DNA from: Caldicellulosiruptor bescii DSM 6725 | GTDB taxonomy: Bacteria > Bacillota > Thermoanaerobacteria > Caldicellulosiruptorales > Caldicellulosiruptoraceae | Direction of reading: 5' to 3' | DNA: 64,000 nt | NCBI RefSeq assembly: GCF_000022325.1 | Contig: NC_012034.1 | Location: 576,501 to 640,500, forward strand | Translations under genes and position numbers: made by a program | Shown here: piece after piece, positions 41,515 to 50,844 of the stretch | How positions within the stretch are numbered: the first letter of the stretch is position 1 | How the letters are laid out: every line of letters starts with the position of its first letter | Notes under the pieces: generated by a model | Told to the model about the DNA's origin: nothing | The model's input: the letters and a program-made list of their open reading frames with translations, nothing else | The model's database searches: none

Positions 41515-43602
41515 ATGATTACAAAGGTAATGAAAAGGGATGGGACTATAGTTGACTTTGACAGAAAGAAAATCGAAAATGCTATATTTAAAGCTGCAAA
41601 GGCTGTTGGTGGTTCTGACTACTCAATTGCTGAAAAGCTTACAGACCAAGTTATTGAAATCTTAGAGCAAAAATTCGGCTATTCAATTCCGCATGTAGAG
41701 GATATTCAGGATATAGTGGAAAAGGTTTTGATAGAAAACGGTCATGCAAAGACAGCAAAGGCTTATATTCTCTACAGAAAACAGCATCAGGATATGAGAG
41801 AGTTCAAAAACCTGTTTTTGGACATTGAAAACACAGTTGACCAGTACATTGGCAAGATGGACTGGAGAGTAAATGAAAACAGCAACATGAGCTATTCTCT
41901 CCAGGGGCTGAACAACCACATATCAACAGCAGTTATTTCAAAGTACTGGCTAAACAAGATATATCCAAAAGAGGTTGCAGAGGCGCATATAAACGGTGAT
42001 TTTCATCTTCATGATTTGGGTGTGCTTGGAGTATACTGCTGTGGCTGGGATTTGAGAGACCTTCTTTTGAATGGCTTTACAGGAGTTGAAGGAAAAGTTG
42101 CATCAAAGCCTGCAAAACACTTTAGAAGTGCTCTTGGTCAGATTGTAAACTTCTTCTATACACTTCAAGGTGAGGCAGCAGGTGCACAGGCTTTTTCTAA
42201 CTTTGACACATACCTTGCACCTTTTATATACTACGACAAGCTCACATACTCTGATGTAAAACAGGCTCTGCAAGAGTTTGTGTTCAATACAAACGTGCCA
42301 ACAAGGGTAGGTTTCCAGAGTCCATTTACAAATATAACCTTGGATTTGGTACCTCCTTCCACTTTAAAGGATGAGCCTGTTATCATTGGCGGGCAGATTA
42401 TGGACAGGACCTATAAAGAATTTCAGCGCGAGATGGATATGTTCAACATGGCATTTGCTGAGGTTATGATGGAAGGGGACGCAAAAGGGAGAATTTTCTC
42501 ATTCCCGATTCCAACATACAACATCACAAAGGACTTTGACTGGGACAGCCCAGTCGTAAACAAGATAATGGAGATGACAGCAAAGTATGGTCTTCCTTAC
42601 TTCAGCAATTTTATAAATTCGGATATGAAACCCGAAGATGCCAGAAGCATGTGTTGCAGATTAAGATTGGATAACCGTGAACTCAGAAAACGTGGTGGAG
42701 GTCTTTTTGGTGCAAATCCATTGACTGGTTCTATTGGGGTTGTCACAATTAACCTGCCAAGAATAGGGTATCTTTCAAAATCTGAAGATGAATACTTTGA
42801 AAGACTTGCAAGGCTTATGGACATTGCAAAGACAAGCCTTGAGATAAAAAGAGAGGTATTAGAAGATCTTACCAAGAAAGGTTTGTATCCATATTCAAGA
42901 TTTTATCTGCGCGACATCTATGCACGATTTGGTGAGTACTGGAAGAATCACTTCAACACAATAGGAATTGTTGGAATGCACGAAAGCCTGCTTAACTTCA
43001 TGGGCGTTGGTATTGATACAAAAGAGGGAAGAGAGTTTGCTATAAAAGTGCTTGACTTTATGAGAGAAAGAATTATAAAGTACCAGGAAGAGACAGGAAT
43101 TCTTTACAACCTTGAGGCAACACCTGCAGAAGGAACCTCTTACAGGCTTGCAAGAAAAGACAAGCAGATGTTCCCGGACATAATTACATCAGGCAAAGAC
43201 GAGCCATTTTACACAAACTCAACCCAGCTTCCTGTTGATTACACAGATGATATATTTACAGCTTTGGACCATCAAGAAGAGCTTCAGATTCGCTACACAG
43301 GTGGAACTGTTTTACACGGCTTTGTTGGTGAGAAGATTGACGATATTGAGGTTTGCAAAGAGATAGTCAAAAAGATTGCATACAACTATAGAATTCCATA
43401 CTACACAATAACACCGACATTCTCTGTATGCCCAGACCATGGCTATGTTGCAGGTGAGCACTTTAGCTGTCCAACCTGTGGGAAAGAATGTGAGGTTTAC
43501 TCAAGAGTTGTGGGCTACTACAGACCTGTTCAGTGCTGGAACAAAGGCAAGCAGGAAGAGTTTAAGTTTAGAAAAGAGTATAAGATTGCTGTGAGAAGGT
43601 AA
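41515..43602 (+). CDS. nrdD: Anaerobic ribonucleoside-triphosphate reductase
   Basis: Class III RNR reducing NTPs to dNTPs under anoxia. 695 residues: an N-terminal ATP-cone (about 1-90; KVMKRDGTIVDFDRKKIENAIFKA), the catalytic barrel, then the zinc site CPDHGYVAGEHFSCPTCGKEC, and the glycyl-radical loop RVVGYYRP near the C-terminus. The activase NrdG needed to make the radical is not adjacent. Upstream NrdR boxes indicate control by NrdR. A terminator follows. Confidence 0.96.
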   Translation: MITKVMKRDGTIVDFDRKKIENAIFKAAKAVGGSDYSIAEKLTDQVIEILEQKFGYSIPHVEDIQDIVEKVLIENGHAKTAKAYILYRKQHQDMREFKNLFLDIENTVDQYIGKMDWRVNENSNMSYSLQGLNNHISTAVISKYWLNKIYPKEVAEAHINGDFHLHDLGVLGVYCCGWDLRDLLLNGFTGVEGKVASKPAKHFRSALGQIVNFFYTLQGEAAGAQAFSNFDTYLAPFIYYDKLTYSDVKQALQEFVFNTNVPTRVGFQSPFTNITLDLVPPSTLKDEPVIIGGQIMDRTYKEFQREMDMFNMAFAEVMMEGDAKGRIFSFPIPTYNITKDFDWDSPVVNKIMEMTAKYGLPYFSNFINSDMKPEDARSMCCRLRLDNRELRKRGGGLFGANPLTGSIGVVTINLPRIGYLSKSEDEYFERLARLMDIAKTSLEIKREVLEDLTKKGLYPYSRFYLRDIYARFGEYWKNHFNTIGIVGMHESLLNFMGVGIDTKEGREFAIKVLDFMRERIIKYQEETGILYNLEATPAEGTSYRLARKDKQMFPDIITSGKDEPFYTNSTQLPVDYTDDIFTALDHQEELQIRYTGGTVLHGFVGEKIDDIEVCKEIVKKIAYNYRIPYYTITPTFSVCPDHGYVAGEHFSCPTCGKECEVYSRVVGYYRPVQCWNKGKQEEFKFRKEYKIAVRR

Positions 43603-43628
43603 AGATGAAAACTTTACTTTAAAAACAA

Positions 43629-43676
43629 AGAGAGCTAATCAGATGTGTTTTTTTCACACACTGATTAGCTCTTTTT
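43629..43676 (+). terminator. Terminator after nrdD
   Basis: AGAGCTAATCAG ... CTGATTAGCTCT with an inner TGTG/CACA stem and TTTTT tail. It overlaps the end of the convergent membrane protein gene. Confidence 0.9.
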
Positions 43677-44063
43677 CATATTTCGACTTTTTATTTTTAT
43701 ATCAATTATGAAGACTGCTGCTATTGATAAAATTATTATGATTATTGCTAACAGAATATAAGCCAACGAGATTTTGGGTTTATAGTTTACTAATACCACT
43801 GCTATGATAGCGCAGGCTATAAACCATGATATTTTGGACATATTCCACACTTTAAGTTTAACAGGGATATTTGTAGTAAAATTTTTGACAATGGTTTCAA
43901 AAAATAAAATACCGCTTATACTAACAATTAAAAATATTTCAATAAATAACATATTCTTTGAGGTTATTGAAAAATATATTCCAAAGATTAAAAATAGAAT
44001 TTGTGTTGTCCATACAAATATTCTCAACAATTTTACTATAGCACTTTTGGTCAACCTTCTCAA
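43665..44063 (-). CDS. Hypothetical four-helix membrane protein
   Basis: 132 residues with four hydrophobic helices arranged as two pairs and short basic tails. No recognised family. Its layout (two helices, a cytosolic stretch, two helices) resembles the next upstream gene, 15 nt away, and both may be related. Position directly downstream of a degraded toxin-like C-terminus suggests an immunity or accessory role (inference only). Confidence 0.6.
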   Translation of the reverse strand: MRRLTKSAIVKLLRIFVWTTQILFLIFGIYFSITSKNMLFIEIFLIVSISGILFFETIVKNFTTNIPVKLKVWNMSKISWFIACAIIAVVLVNYKPKISLAYILLAIIIIILSIAAVFIIDIKIKSRNMKKS

Positions 44064-44077
44064 ATTTCTCAGTCTCC

Positions 44078-44527
44078 TTATGATTTTTGTTTTGTAGATT
44101 TTTTGTTTAAGATAAGTCTAAGGATGAGCTTATCTGCTATCAACACCAGATAAAACAACAAACCACTAATTGGGATACCAAAAAGATAAAAGAGATTTTT
44201 AGTTTCAGCTGTTTTCAGGATGAAAATTAATGCTGCTGTACAAGAAGAAATTAATAATGCTATTCTAGTTAGTTTCCAATGTCTTGAAAAGTCGGGTTTT
44301 GCTTGAATACTAAATTGTTTCCATACTTCCTCAAATCCCTGTCTTCCAATAAGCAATGCTAATTCGGGTAAAAACAAATAGATAACTAAAACGCTTAACA
44401 TTAATAGTAAACCACCAAATGATTTATTAATAATGGAAAGAATAGTACCCCCGATAAAACCAATAAAAGCTGGAACTAAAGCAAAATATTTAAAAAAAGA
44501 CTCGAATATCTTGCCAATTAATTTCAT
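44078..44527 (-). CDS. Hypothetical membrane protein
   Basis: 149 residues, about four transmembrane helices: ALVPAFIGFIGGTILSI, GLLLMLSVLVIYLFLPELALLI, a soluble stretch FEEVWKQFSIQAKPDFSRHWK, then two more helices and a lysine-rich tail. No family recognised. Preceded by GGAAAGAG. Probably co-transcribed with the DUF4176 gene and the 132-residue membrane protein. Confidence 0.6.
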   Translation of the reverse strand: MKLIGKIFESFFKYFALVPAFIGFIGGTILSIINKSFGGLLLMLSVLVIYLFLPELALLIGRQGFEEVWKQFSIQAKPDFSRHWKLTRIALLISSCTAALIFILKTAETKNLFYLFGIPISGLLFYLVLIADKLILRLILNKKSTKQKS

Positions 44528-44569
44528 AGTATCTCTTCCTTTATAAAGTTATTTTGCAAATTATTTAAA

Positions 44570-44755
44570 TTACCATCTAATATCTATTATTGCGGCACCA
44601 CCTATCCCAAGAGTTCCACCTAATTTAAACTTAATTCCATTTTTACCAGCCTCGACTTTGAACTCTCCACCTATACCAGCATTTAAAGAACCGCCTACTT
44701 CTACAGAAACTCCGCCAATTTTGACTCCAATGGTGTTTTTCCAATCAATCCTCCC
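44570..44755 (-). pseudogene. C-terminal remnant of a glycine-rich toxin-like protein
   Basis: A 61-codon open stretch directly after, and in frame with, the stop of the DUF4176 gene. It contains alternating Gly/Val/Ile strands (VKIGGVSVEVGGSLNAGIGG, KVEAGKNGIKFKLGG, TLGIGGAAIIDIRW). It has no ATG, GTG or TTG start. The pattern is that of the conserved C-terminal tail of many polymorphic or type VII-secreted toxins, so it looks like the 3' end of a deleted gene. It is not a working CDS. Confidence 0.5.
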
Positions 44756-45010
44756 TTATTTTAGCATTTTTCTAAATTCAATTTCAACTTCATTTTCAAA
44801 ACCTCTAAATAAAATTTTTTCAATATCTTCATTATTAAAAAAGAAATTAAAGTCGGATGCTATATTGCCTTCAGGCCATAGGCATCCTACATAATCAAAT
44901 TCCTTTTGGGTTTTTACATTAATTTGTTTTCTACCAAAAATCATTAAAGGTTTACTACCATTTTTAAGAATAACAACACTTCCTAATGGTAGCCACTTTT
45001 CTATTTTCAT
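44756..45010 (-). CDS. DUF4176 domain protein
   Basis: 84 residues beginning MKIEKWLPLGSVVILKNGSKPLMIFGRKQ, the DUF4176 signature. DUF4176 genes are frequently found beside type VII secretion / LXG toxin genes in Firmicutes, where a helper role has been suggested. No WXG100 or EssC-like gene is in the window. A second, broken copy lies at 61598-61795. The 3' neighbour is a toxin-like remnant. Confidence 0.8.
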   Translation of the reverse strand: MKIEKWLPLGSVVILKNGSKPLMIFGRKQINVKTQKEFDYVGCLWPEGNIASDFNFFFNNEDIEKILFRGFENEVEIEFRKMLK

Positions 45011-45215
45011 TCACCCCACTTTTATGTAATAAATTTCTTTGTTTTCATAATATCAAAAAAAAAACAATTCGTGTAGCTAACAAAAAATATTTAATTTTTA
45101 TGCAAACTTATTATGCAAAATATCTAAAAATAAAGACTAAAAAGTCTATTTTACTTAATCTCTTTTTGTTGATATAATAAAATCAAAATCTTAAGAATTG
45201 GAAAGGAGAGAGAAA

Positions 45216-46166
45216 GTGTATTACATAGGAATTGACTTGGGAGGAACAAACATTGCAGCAGGAATTGTGGATGAAGAAGGGAAGATTATAAAAAAAGGTT
45301 CTGTGCCAACAGGAGCGCACAGACATTATACAGAGATTATGAAGGATATGGCAGAGCTTTCTTTAAATCTTGTAAAGGAATGTGGACTTACACTTGATGA
45401 TATTCATTCTGTTGGAATTGGAAGTCCAGGTGCACCTGACAATGAAAAGGGCATGATTCTTTACAGCAACAATATTGCGTTTTTGAATGTCCCTATGAGA
45501 GAAGAGATACAAAAATACATTCCAAAGCCTGTTAACATAGAAAACGATGCAAACTGTGCAGCATATGGCGAGTATATAGCAGGCGGTGCAAAAGGCACAA
45601 GGATTTCGGTAACAATAACTCTTGGCACGGGAATTGGTGGTGGAATTATAATTGATGGTAAGATTTACACAGGTTCGCACCATGCAGGTGCTGAGCTTGG
45701 GCATATGGTGATTTGTGTTGACGGTGAGCAGTGCACATGTGGCCGAAAAGGGTGCTGGGAAGCGTATGCGTCTGCAACAGCTCTTATTCGTATGACAAGA
45801 GAGGCTGCAGCAAGAAATATCAATGGTACTATCATGAAACTTGTAAATGGCGATATTTCAAAGATTGATGCAAAAACAGCTTTTGACGCAAAGCGAATGG
45901 GAGACAGCACTGGTACAGCAATTGTTGACAGGTATGTAAAATACCTTGCTGAAGGCCTTGCAAACATCTGCAATATATTTGAACCCGAAGTTATATGTAT
46001 TGGCGGTGGAGTTAGCAAAGAAGGAGAGTATCTTTTAGAGCCTGTGAGAAGGCTTGTATATGAAAAATTCTACTGCAAACAGGTTCCAATGCCCAAAATC
46101 ATTCCTGCCGTTTTGGGCAATGATGCTGGTATAATTGGGGCTGCGCTTTTAGCAAAGCAGCTGTGA
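45216..46166 (+). CDS. glcK: ROK-family glucokinase
   Basis: Phosphorylates glucose to glucose 6-phosphate. 316 residues: N-terminal phosphate loop YYIGIDLGGTNIAAGIVDE, ENDANCAAYGEY, TLGTGIGGGIIIDGKIYTG, the ROK zinc site CTCGRKGCWEAYAS, and C-terminal ICIGGGVS. The frame begins at TTG 45198, but that lies ahead of the RBS (AAGGAGAG); GTG 45216 is the start. Upstream is a 205-nt AT-rich spacer with a TATAAT-like -10 at about 45172. A sugar repressor is unlikely because there is no N-terminal HTH. Confidence 0.92.
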   Translation: MYYIGIDLGGTNIAAGIVDEEGKIIKKGSVPTGAHRHYTEIMKDMAELSLNLVKECGLTLDDIHSVGIGSPGAPDNEKGMILYSNNIAFLNVPMREEIQKYIPKPVNIENDANCAAYGEYIAGGAKGTRISVTITLGTGIGGGIIIDGKIYTGSHHAGAELGHMVICVDGEQCTCGRKGCWEAYASATALIRMTREAAARNINGTIMKLVNGDISKIDAKTAFDAKRMGDSTGTAIVDRYVKYLAEGLANICNIFEPEVICIGGGVSKEGEYLLEPVRRLVYEKFYCKQVPMPKIIPAVLGNDAGIIGAALLAKQL

Positions 46167-46200
46167 AATGTAAAATTACAAAAGAAGGTGGGCAACAAAA

Positions 46201-46845
46201 ATGAAGATTGAAAATGGAAGCAAACTTCTTTTCATAGGCGATTCAATTACAGACTGCGGCAGAGCAAGACCAGTTGGTGAAGGGCTACATTGGAATAATT
46301 TGGGGAATGGGTATGTTTCTCTTGTACAAGCTCAGCTTCTTTCAAAGTATCCTGAGAGCAAAATAAGAGTTATAAACATGGGTGTTGGTGGAGATACTGT
46401 AAGGCATCTCAAAGCGCGTTGGCAGAAAGATGTTTTAGATTTAAAGCCTGACTGGCTTTCTATCATGATAGGTATAAATGATGTTTGGAGACAGTTTGAC
46501 AACCCTCTAATTCCTGAATGTCATGTATATTTAGACGAATATGTTTCAACATTAAACCAATTGATAGAAGAAGCAAAGCCAACTTTAAAAGGACTTGTTT
46601 TGATGTCGCCGTTTATAATTGATGATAACAAGAATGATGCTATGCGAAAGAGAATGGATGAGTACAGATTTGCAATGAAAGAAATAGCTCAAAAACATAG
46701 TGCAATATTTGTTGATGTTCAGGAAGCTTTTGATGAATTCTTAAAATACTATCATTCATATGCACTTGCGCTTGACAGAATTCATCCAAATCTCACAGGC
46801 CATATGATTATAGCCAATGCGTTTTTAAAAGCTATAGAGTTTTAA
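46201..46845 (+). CDS. SGNH/GDSL-family hydrolase
   Basis: 214 residues, cytosolic (no signal peptide). Catalytic blocks: LLFIGDSITDCGR with the nucleophile Ser, NMGVGGDT with the oxyanion Gly, GINDVWRQ with Asn, and DRIHPNLTGH with the catalytic Asp-His. Likely an esterase or deacetylase on acetylated sugars, judging from its neighbour glucokinase 34 nt upstream (inference). Strong RBS GAAGGTGG and a terminator follow. Confidence 0.9.
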   Translation: MKIENGSKLLFIGDSITDCGRARPVGEGLHWNNLGNGYVSLVQAQLLSKYPESKIRVINMGVGGDTVRHLKARWQKDVLDLKPDWLSIMIGINDVWRQFDNPLIPECHVYLDEYVSTLNQLIEEAKPTLKGLVLMSPFIIDDNKNDAMRKRMDEYRFAMKEIAQKHSAIFVDVQEAFDEFLKYYHSYALALDRIHPNLTGHMIIANAFLKAIEF

Positions 46846-46851
46846 ATAAAC

Positions 46852-46901
46852 AAAAAAGGCAGGCCCATTAGAACTTTGAATTTTTTGCCTGCCTTTTTTT
46901 A
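46852..46901 (+). terminator. Terminator between convergent genes
   Basis: AAAAAAGGCAGGC ... GCCTGCCTTTTTTT hairpin, bidirectional in appearance; it closes both the hydrolase gene and the glycogen operon. Confidence 0.9.
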
Positions 46902-46916
46902 AGTTTTTATGCAAGT

Positions 46917-49379
46917 TTAGTCTGGAATTTCAACCCTTTTTATATGCCAAATTTCATCAGCATACTTTTGAATGGTATTATCACTTGAAAAAATTCCAGA
47001 TGCTCCTATGTTGATTATCATCATTTTTCGCCAGCGTTTGGTGTTTCTGTAGAGCTTATCAATTTTCATTTGAGCTTCGTGGTAAGAATCAAAATCTTTC
47101 AGCACAAAGTATTCATCGTTGTATGTTATCAGGTGATTGTAGATATCCATAAACTCACCAGGTGGCACATCAAAAAAGTTTCCGATTAACTGGTCAATGA
47201 GCCTTCTGATTCTCAAATCTTTTTGATAAAGCTGGCTACTACTATACCCGCCATTTTTGTAGTAGTCCAAAACCTCTTCAGCCAAAAGTCCGAAAATGAC
47301 AATGTTCTCGTCACCCACAGCTTCTTTTATTTCTACATTTGCACCATCTAAGGTTCCAATGGTAATTGCACCGTTCATCATAAACTTCATGTTGCCTGTA
47401 CCAGACGCTTCTTTTGAGGCTGTTGAGATTTGCTCTGACACATCAGCTGCAGGGATAATCTTTTCAGCTAAAGACACACAGTAGTTTTCCAGAAACACCA
47501 CTTTGAGCTTGTCTTTTACATCTGGGTCTTTGTTGACTTTATCTGCAATTGAGTTTATAAGCTTTATAATCTTTTTTGCAAGTATATAACCTGGTGCTGC
47601 CTTTGCTGCAAAGATAAAGGTTCGTGGATAAATATCCAAGCTGGGATTTTCTTTTAGCATATTGTAAAGATGCAAAATATGAAGAGCGTTCAAAAGCTGG
47701 CGTTTGTAAGCATGGAGTCTTTTTGCCTGCACATCAAATATTGAACGCGGGTCAACCACGATGTTGTATTTTTCTTTTATATACTTGGCAAGTTTGACCT
47801 TGTTGTTAAATTTAATATTCGCAACAAGCTCCTGTGTTAGCTTATCTTCTGCAAAATCTTTGAATCTGAGCATGAGCATAGGATCTTTTATCCACCTGTC
47901 TGTCTGCAAAGTTTCAGAGATAAGCCTTGCCAAATCTGGGTTTGCTTCAACAAGCCATCTTCTGTGTGTAATACCATTTGTTTTGCTGTTAAACTTTTCA
48001 GGGTATATAGTGTAAAAACATTTCAAAACTTCATTCTTTAAAATTTCAGTGTGAAGTTTTGAAACCCCATTTACAGAGCTGCTACCAATAACAGCCAAGT
48101 GCGCCATGTTTATTTGACCATCATGGATAATGGCTACATTGCATACTTTTTGCCAGTCACCGCCAGTACGTTCAAGCATTTCACTGCAGAATCTTCTATT
48201 TATCTCTTCGATTATCGTATATATCCTTGGAAGAAGAGTTTTTACCATATCAATTGGCCACTTTTCAAGAGCTTCTACCATTATAGTATGATTTGTGTAT
48301 GCAACAGTTTTTGTTGTGATATTCCATGCATCTTCCCATGGAAGTCCCTCTTCGTCGATTAGTATCCTCATAAGTTCTGGTATAACAAGTGCTGGGTGTG
48401 TGTCGTTGATTTGAATCATTACATAGTTTGGAAGCTCATAAATTGGTTTTCTACGTTTTTTAAATGTCCTTATTATACTCTGAACACCGGCTGATACAAA
48501 AAAGTATTCCTGCTTGAGCCTCAAAATCCTGTTTTGCTCATTTGTATCATCAGGATACAGGACTTGAGTGATGGACTGAACCATATACCTGTATTCCACA
48601 GCCTTTATATAATTCCCTCTCGAAAACGAAGCAAAGTCAAACACATTTTCAAATGGTTCTGCACTCCAAAGCCTCAAAGTGTTGACAGTGTTGCAACCAT
48701 AACCTATTATAGGAATATCATAAGGTATTGCCCATACAGGTTCATAGTTTTCATGGAAGGCTTTTAGTTTTCCATCAACAATGTCGAATCGGACTGTTCC
48801 ACCAAACTTTACGATGCAGGCTCTGTCGCTTCTTTTTACCTCCCACACATACTCTTCTGCAAGCCAGTTGTCGGGTACTTCAACCTGATACCCGTTTTGA
48901 ATTTTTTGTTCAAAAAGACCGTAGCGGTATCTTATTCCATTTCCATGACCAGGTAGACCCATTGATGCCATAGAATCTAAAAAACATGCAGCAAGTCTGC
49001 CAAGACCGCCGTTTCCAAGTCCTGGTTCTCTTTCTGCCTCTTCAATCTCTTCAAGAGTTATGCCAAGTTCACTCAAAGCTTCTCTGCATACATCACGAAT
49101 CCCTAAGTTTATAAGATTGTTAACAAGAAGTTTACCAAGAAGGAACTCTATCGAAAAATAATACACCTGTTTTACATCGTTTTGCTTGTAATACTTGTTT
49201 GTCTGAAGCCATCTTTCGAAAGAATATTCTTTTATAACCTCGCCAAGAGCAAGATATTGCTGATAAGTTGTTGCTTCTTTTGGATCAATTGCAAAGAGGG
49301 ATATAATCTTTCGCTGAAAATCCTGCTTTATTTTTTCTTTAAGTTCTTCTTTTGAAAGACCCTTAATTCCACCTATCAT
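46917..49379 (-). CDS. glgP: Glycogen/alpha-glucan phosphorylase
   Basis: Releases glucose 1-phosphate from glycogen. 820 residues, GT35 family: LGNGGLGRLAACFLDSMA near the N-terminus, and the PLP segment EASGTGNMKFMMNGAITIGTLDGANVEI near the C-terminus containing the cofactor lysine. Last gene of the glgB-C-D-A-P operon. Start is ATG with AGGAGG nine bases upstream and a 28-nt gap from glgA. Confidence 0.96.
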   Translation of the reverse strand: MIGGIKGLSKEELKEKIKQDFQRKIISLFAIDPKEATTYQQYLALGEVIKEYSFERWLQTNKYYKQNDVKQVYYFSIEFLLGKLLVNNLINLGIRDVCREALSELGITLEEIEEAEREPGLGNGGLGRLAACFLDSMASMGLPGHGNGIRYRYGLFEQKIQNGYQVEVPDNWLAEEYVWEVKRSDRACIVKFGGTVRFDIVDGKLKAFHENYEPVWAIPYDIPIIGYGCNTVNTLRLWSAEPFENVFDFASFSRGNYIKAVEYRYMVQSITQVLYPDDTNEQNRILRLKQEYFFVSAGVQSIIRTFKKRRKPIYELPNYVMIQINDTHPALVIPELMRILIDEEGLPWEDAWNITTKTVAYTNHTIMVEALEKWPIDMVKTLLPRIYTIIEEINRRFCSEMLERTGGDWQKVCNVAIIHDGQINMAHLAVIGSSSVNGVSKLHTEILKNEVLKCFYTIYPEKFNSKTNGITHRRWLVEANPDLARLISETLQTDRWIKDPMLMLRFKDFAEDKLTQELVANIKFNNKVKLAKYIKEKYNIVVDPRSIFDVQAKRLHAYKRQLLNALHILHLYNMLKENPSLDIYPRTFIFAAKAAPGYILAKKIIKLINSIADKVNKDPDVKDKLKVVFLENYCVSLAEKIIPAADVSEQISTASKEASGTGNMKFMMNGAITIGTLDGANVEIKEAVGDENIVIFGLLAEEVLDYYKNGGYSSSQLYQKDLRIRRLIDQLIGNFFDVPPGEFMDIYNHLITYNDEYFVLKDFDSYHEAQMKIDKLYRNTKRWRKMMIINIGASGIFSSDNTIQKYADEIWHIKRVEIPD

Positions 49380-49407
49380 AAAAAATTATCCTCCTGAGTC
49401 TAAATTT

Positions 49408-50844
49408 TTATGAATTTAAAAGGCTTTCATAAACCTTTTGATATTCATAGGCTGAAGCATTCCACGAATTGTCTTGTGTCATTGCCTGATGGACAATATT
49501 TCTCCACTGATTTTTATCATTATATATTGAAAGTGCATATTTTATAGTGGCAAAAAGCTCTGCAGGGTCATAGTTTGCAAACGAAAATCCCCAACCCTCA
49601 CCTGTAAACTGATTATAAGGTTTTACTGTATCTTTAAGTCCACCTGTCTCTCTGACAATCGGCACACTTCCATATCTCATTGCAATGAGCTGAGATATTC
49701 CACAAGGTTCTGTTAAAGATGGCATAAGATACATGTCAGAACCGGCATAAATTTTTCGTGCAAGTTCTTCGCTATAACAAATATTTGCCGAAACCTTTGA
49801 AGGAAACGCTCCTGCATATTGTTTTAGCATTTGTTCATAATGATAGTCACCAGCACCCAAGATTACAAGCTGAACTGGTAATGTCAAAAGCTTATTTATA
49901 ATTCTTTCTATAAGCTCAATTCCTTTTTCTTTTGTTAACCTTGAAACCATACCAATCAGAACAATCTCGTCTGAAACAGGAAGGTTTAGCATTTGCTGAA
50001 GTCTAAATTTGTTCTCTTTTTTTCTATTTTCAAATGTATTAGAATCATAATTTACAAATATTAACTTATCTGTTGCAGGATTGTAAACTTCATAGTCAAT
50101 TCCGTTAATAATGCCTATTAATTTTTCTCCAATCCCAGACAAAAGTCCGTGTAGTCCTTCGCCGTAAGAAAGTGTTCTTACTTCGTTTGCATATGTCCTG
50201 CTCACAGTTACGACCTTATCAGAGTATATTATACCGCCTTTTAAAAATGATATAGCATCATAGAATTTTAGCTTATCTTCAGAAAAATACTCATCCGGCA
50301 GTGAAAGAAGGTCATACATAACTTCTTTTGGGAAAATACCTTGGTACTTAAGATTGTGTATTGTCAAAATGGTTTTTATTTTATTATGTTTATCTGAATG
50401 TCCGTAATGAGCTTTAAGTAAGACAGGTATAACGCTTGTGTGCCAATCATTTACATGAATTATATCCACATCAAAGTCAAGATGATACACTGCTTCACAT
50501 ACAGCCCTTGAAAAAAAGGAAAATCTTTCTCCATCATCATAATATCCATAATATCCAGGTCTTTTAAAATAGTATTCATTGTCAACAAAATAAAATGGTA
50601 CACCATCTAAATTTAGGTATTCTATTCCACAATATTGATTTCGCCATCCAACAGGTACAGTGAAATGACATATATGTTTCATCTTTGTTGTAAAATCAGG
50701 ATGTATATCACTATATTTTGGCATAATGACTCTTATATCAACACCAAGGTTTCTTAATGCCTTTGGCAAAGAATATGCTACATCAGCAAGGCCTCCGCTT
50801 TTAGCAAAAGGAAATGCCTCAGACACTGCAAATAAAATTTTCAT
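49408..50844 (-). CDS. glgA: Glycogen synthase (ADP-glucose)
   Basis: GT5 family starch/glycogen synthase, 478 residues. ADP-glucose binding motif KSGGLADVAYSLPKAL near residue 15, IHVNDWHTSVIP, LTIHNLKYQG, and the C-terminal SLTEPCGISQLIAMRYGSVPIVRETGGLKDTV. Its start overlaps the glgD stop by 4 nt. Confidence 0.96.
   Translation of the reverse strand: MKILFAVSEAFPFAKSGGLADVAYSLPKALRNLGVDIRVIMPKYSDIHPDFTTKMKHICHFTVPVGWRNQYCGIEYLNLDGVPFYFVDNEYYFKRPGYYGYYDDGERFSFFSRAVCEAVYHLDFDVDIIHVNDWHTSVIPVLLKAHYGHSDKHNKIKTILTIHNLKYQGIFPKEVMYDLLSLPDEYFSEDKLKFYDAISFLKGGIIYSDKVVTVSRTYANEVRTLSYGEGLHGLLSGIGEKLIGIINGIDYEVYNPATDKLIFVNYDSNTFENRKKENKFRLQQMLNLPVSDEIVLIGMVSRLTKEKGIELIERIINKLLTLPVQLVILGAGDYHYEQMLKQYAGAFPSKVSANICYSEELARKIYAGSDMYLMPSLTEPCGISQLIAMRYGSVPIVRETGGLKDTVKPYNQFTGEGWGFSFANYDPAELFATIKYALSIYNDKNQWRNIVHQAMTQDNSWNASAYEYQKVYESLLNS

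Noticed and set aside
45216-46166. ROK-type xylose repressor
   Set aside because: There is no N-terminal helix-turn-helix; the protein starts directly with the kinase phosphate loop.
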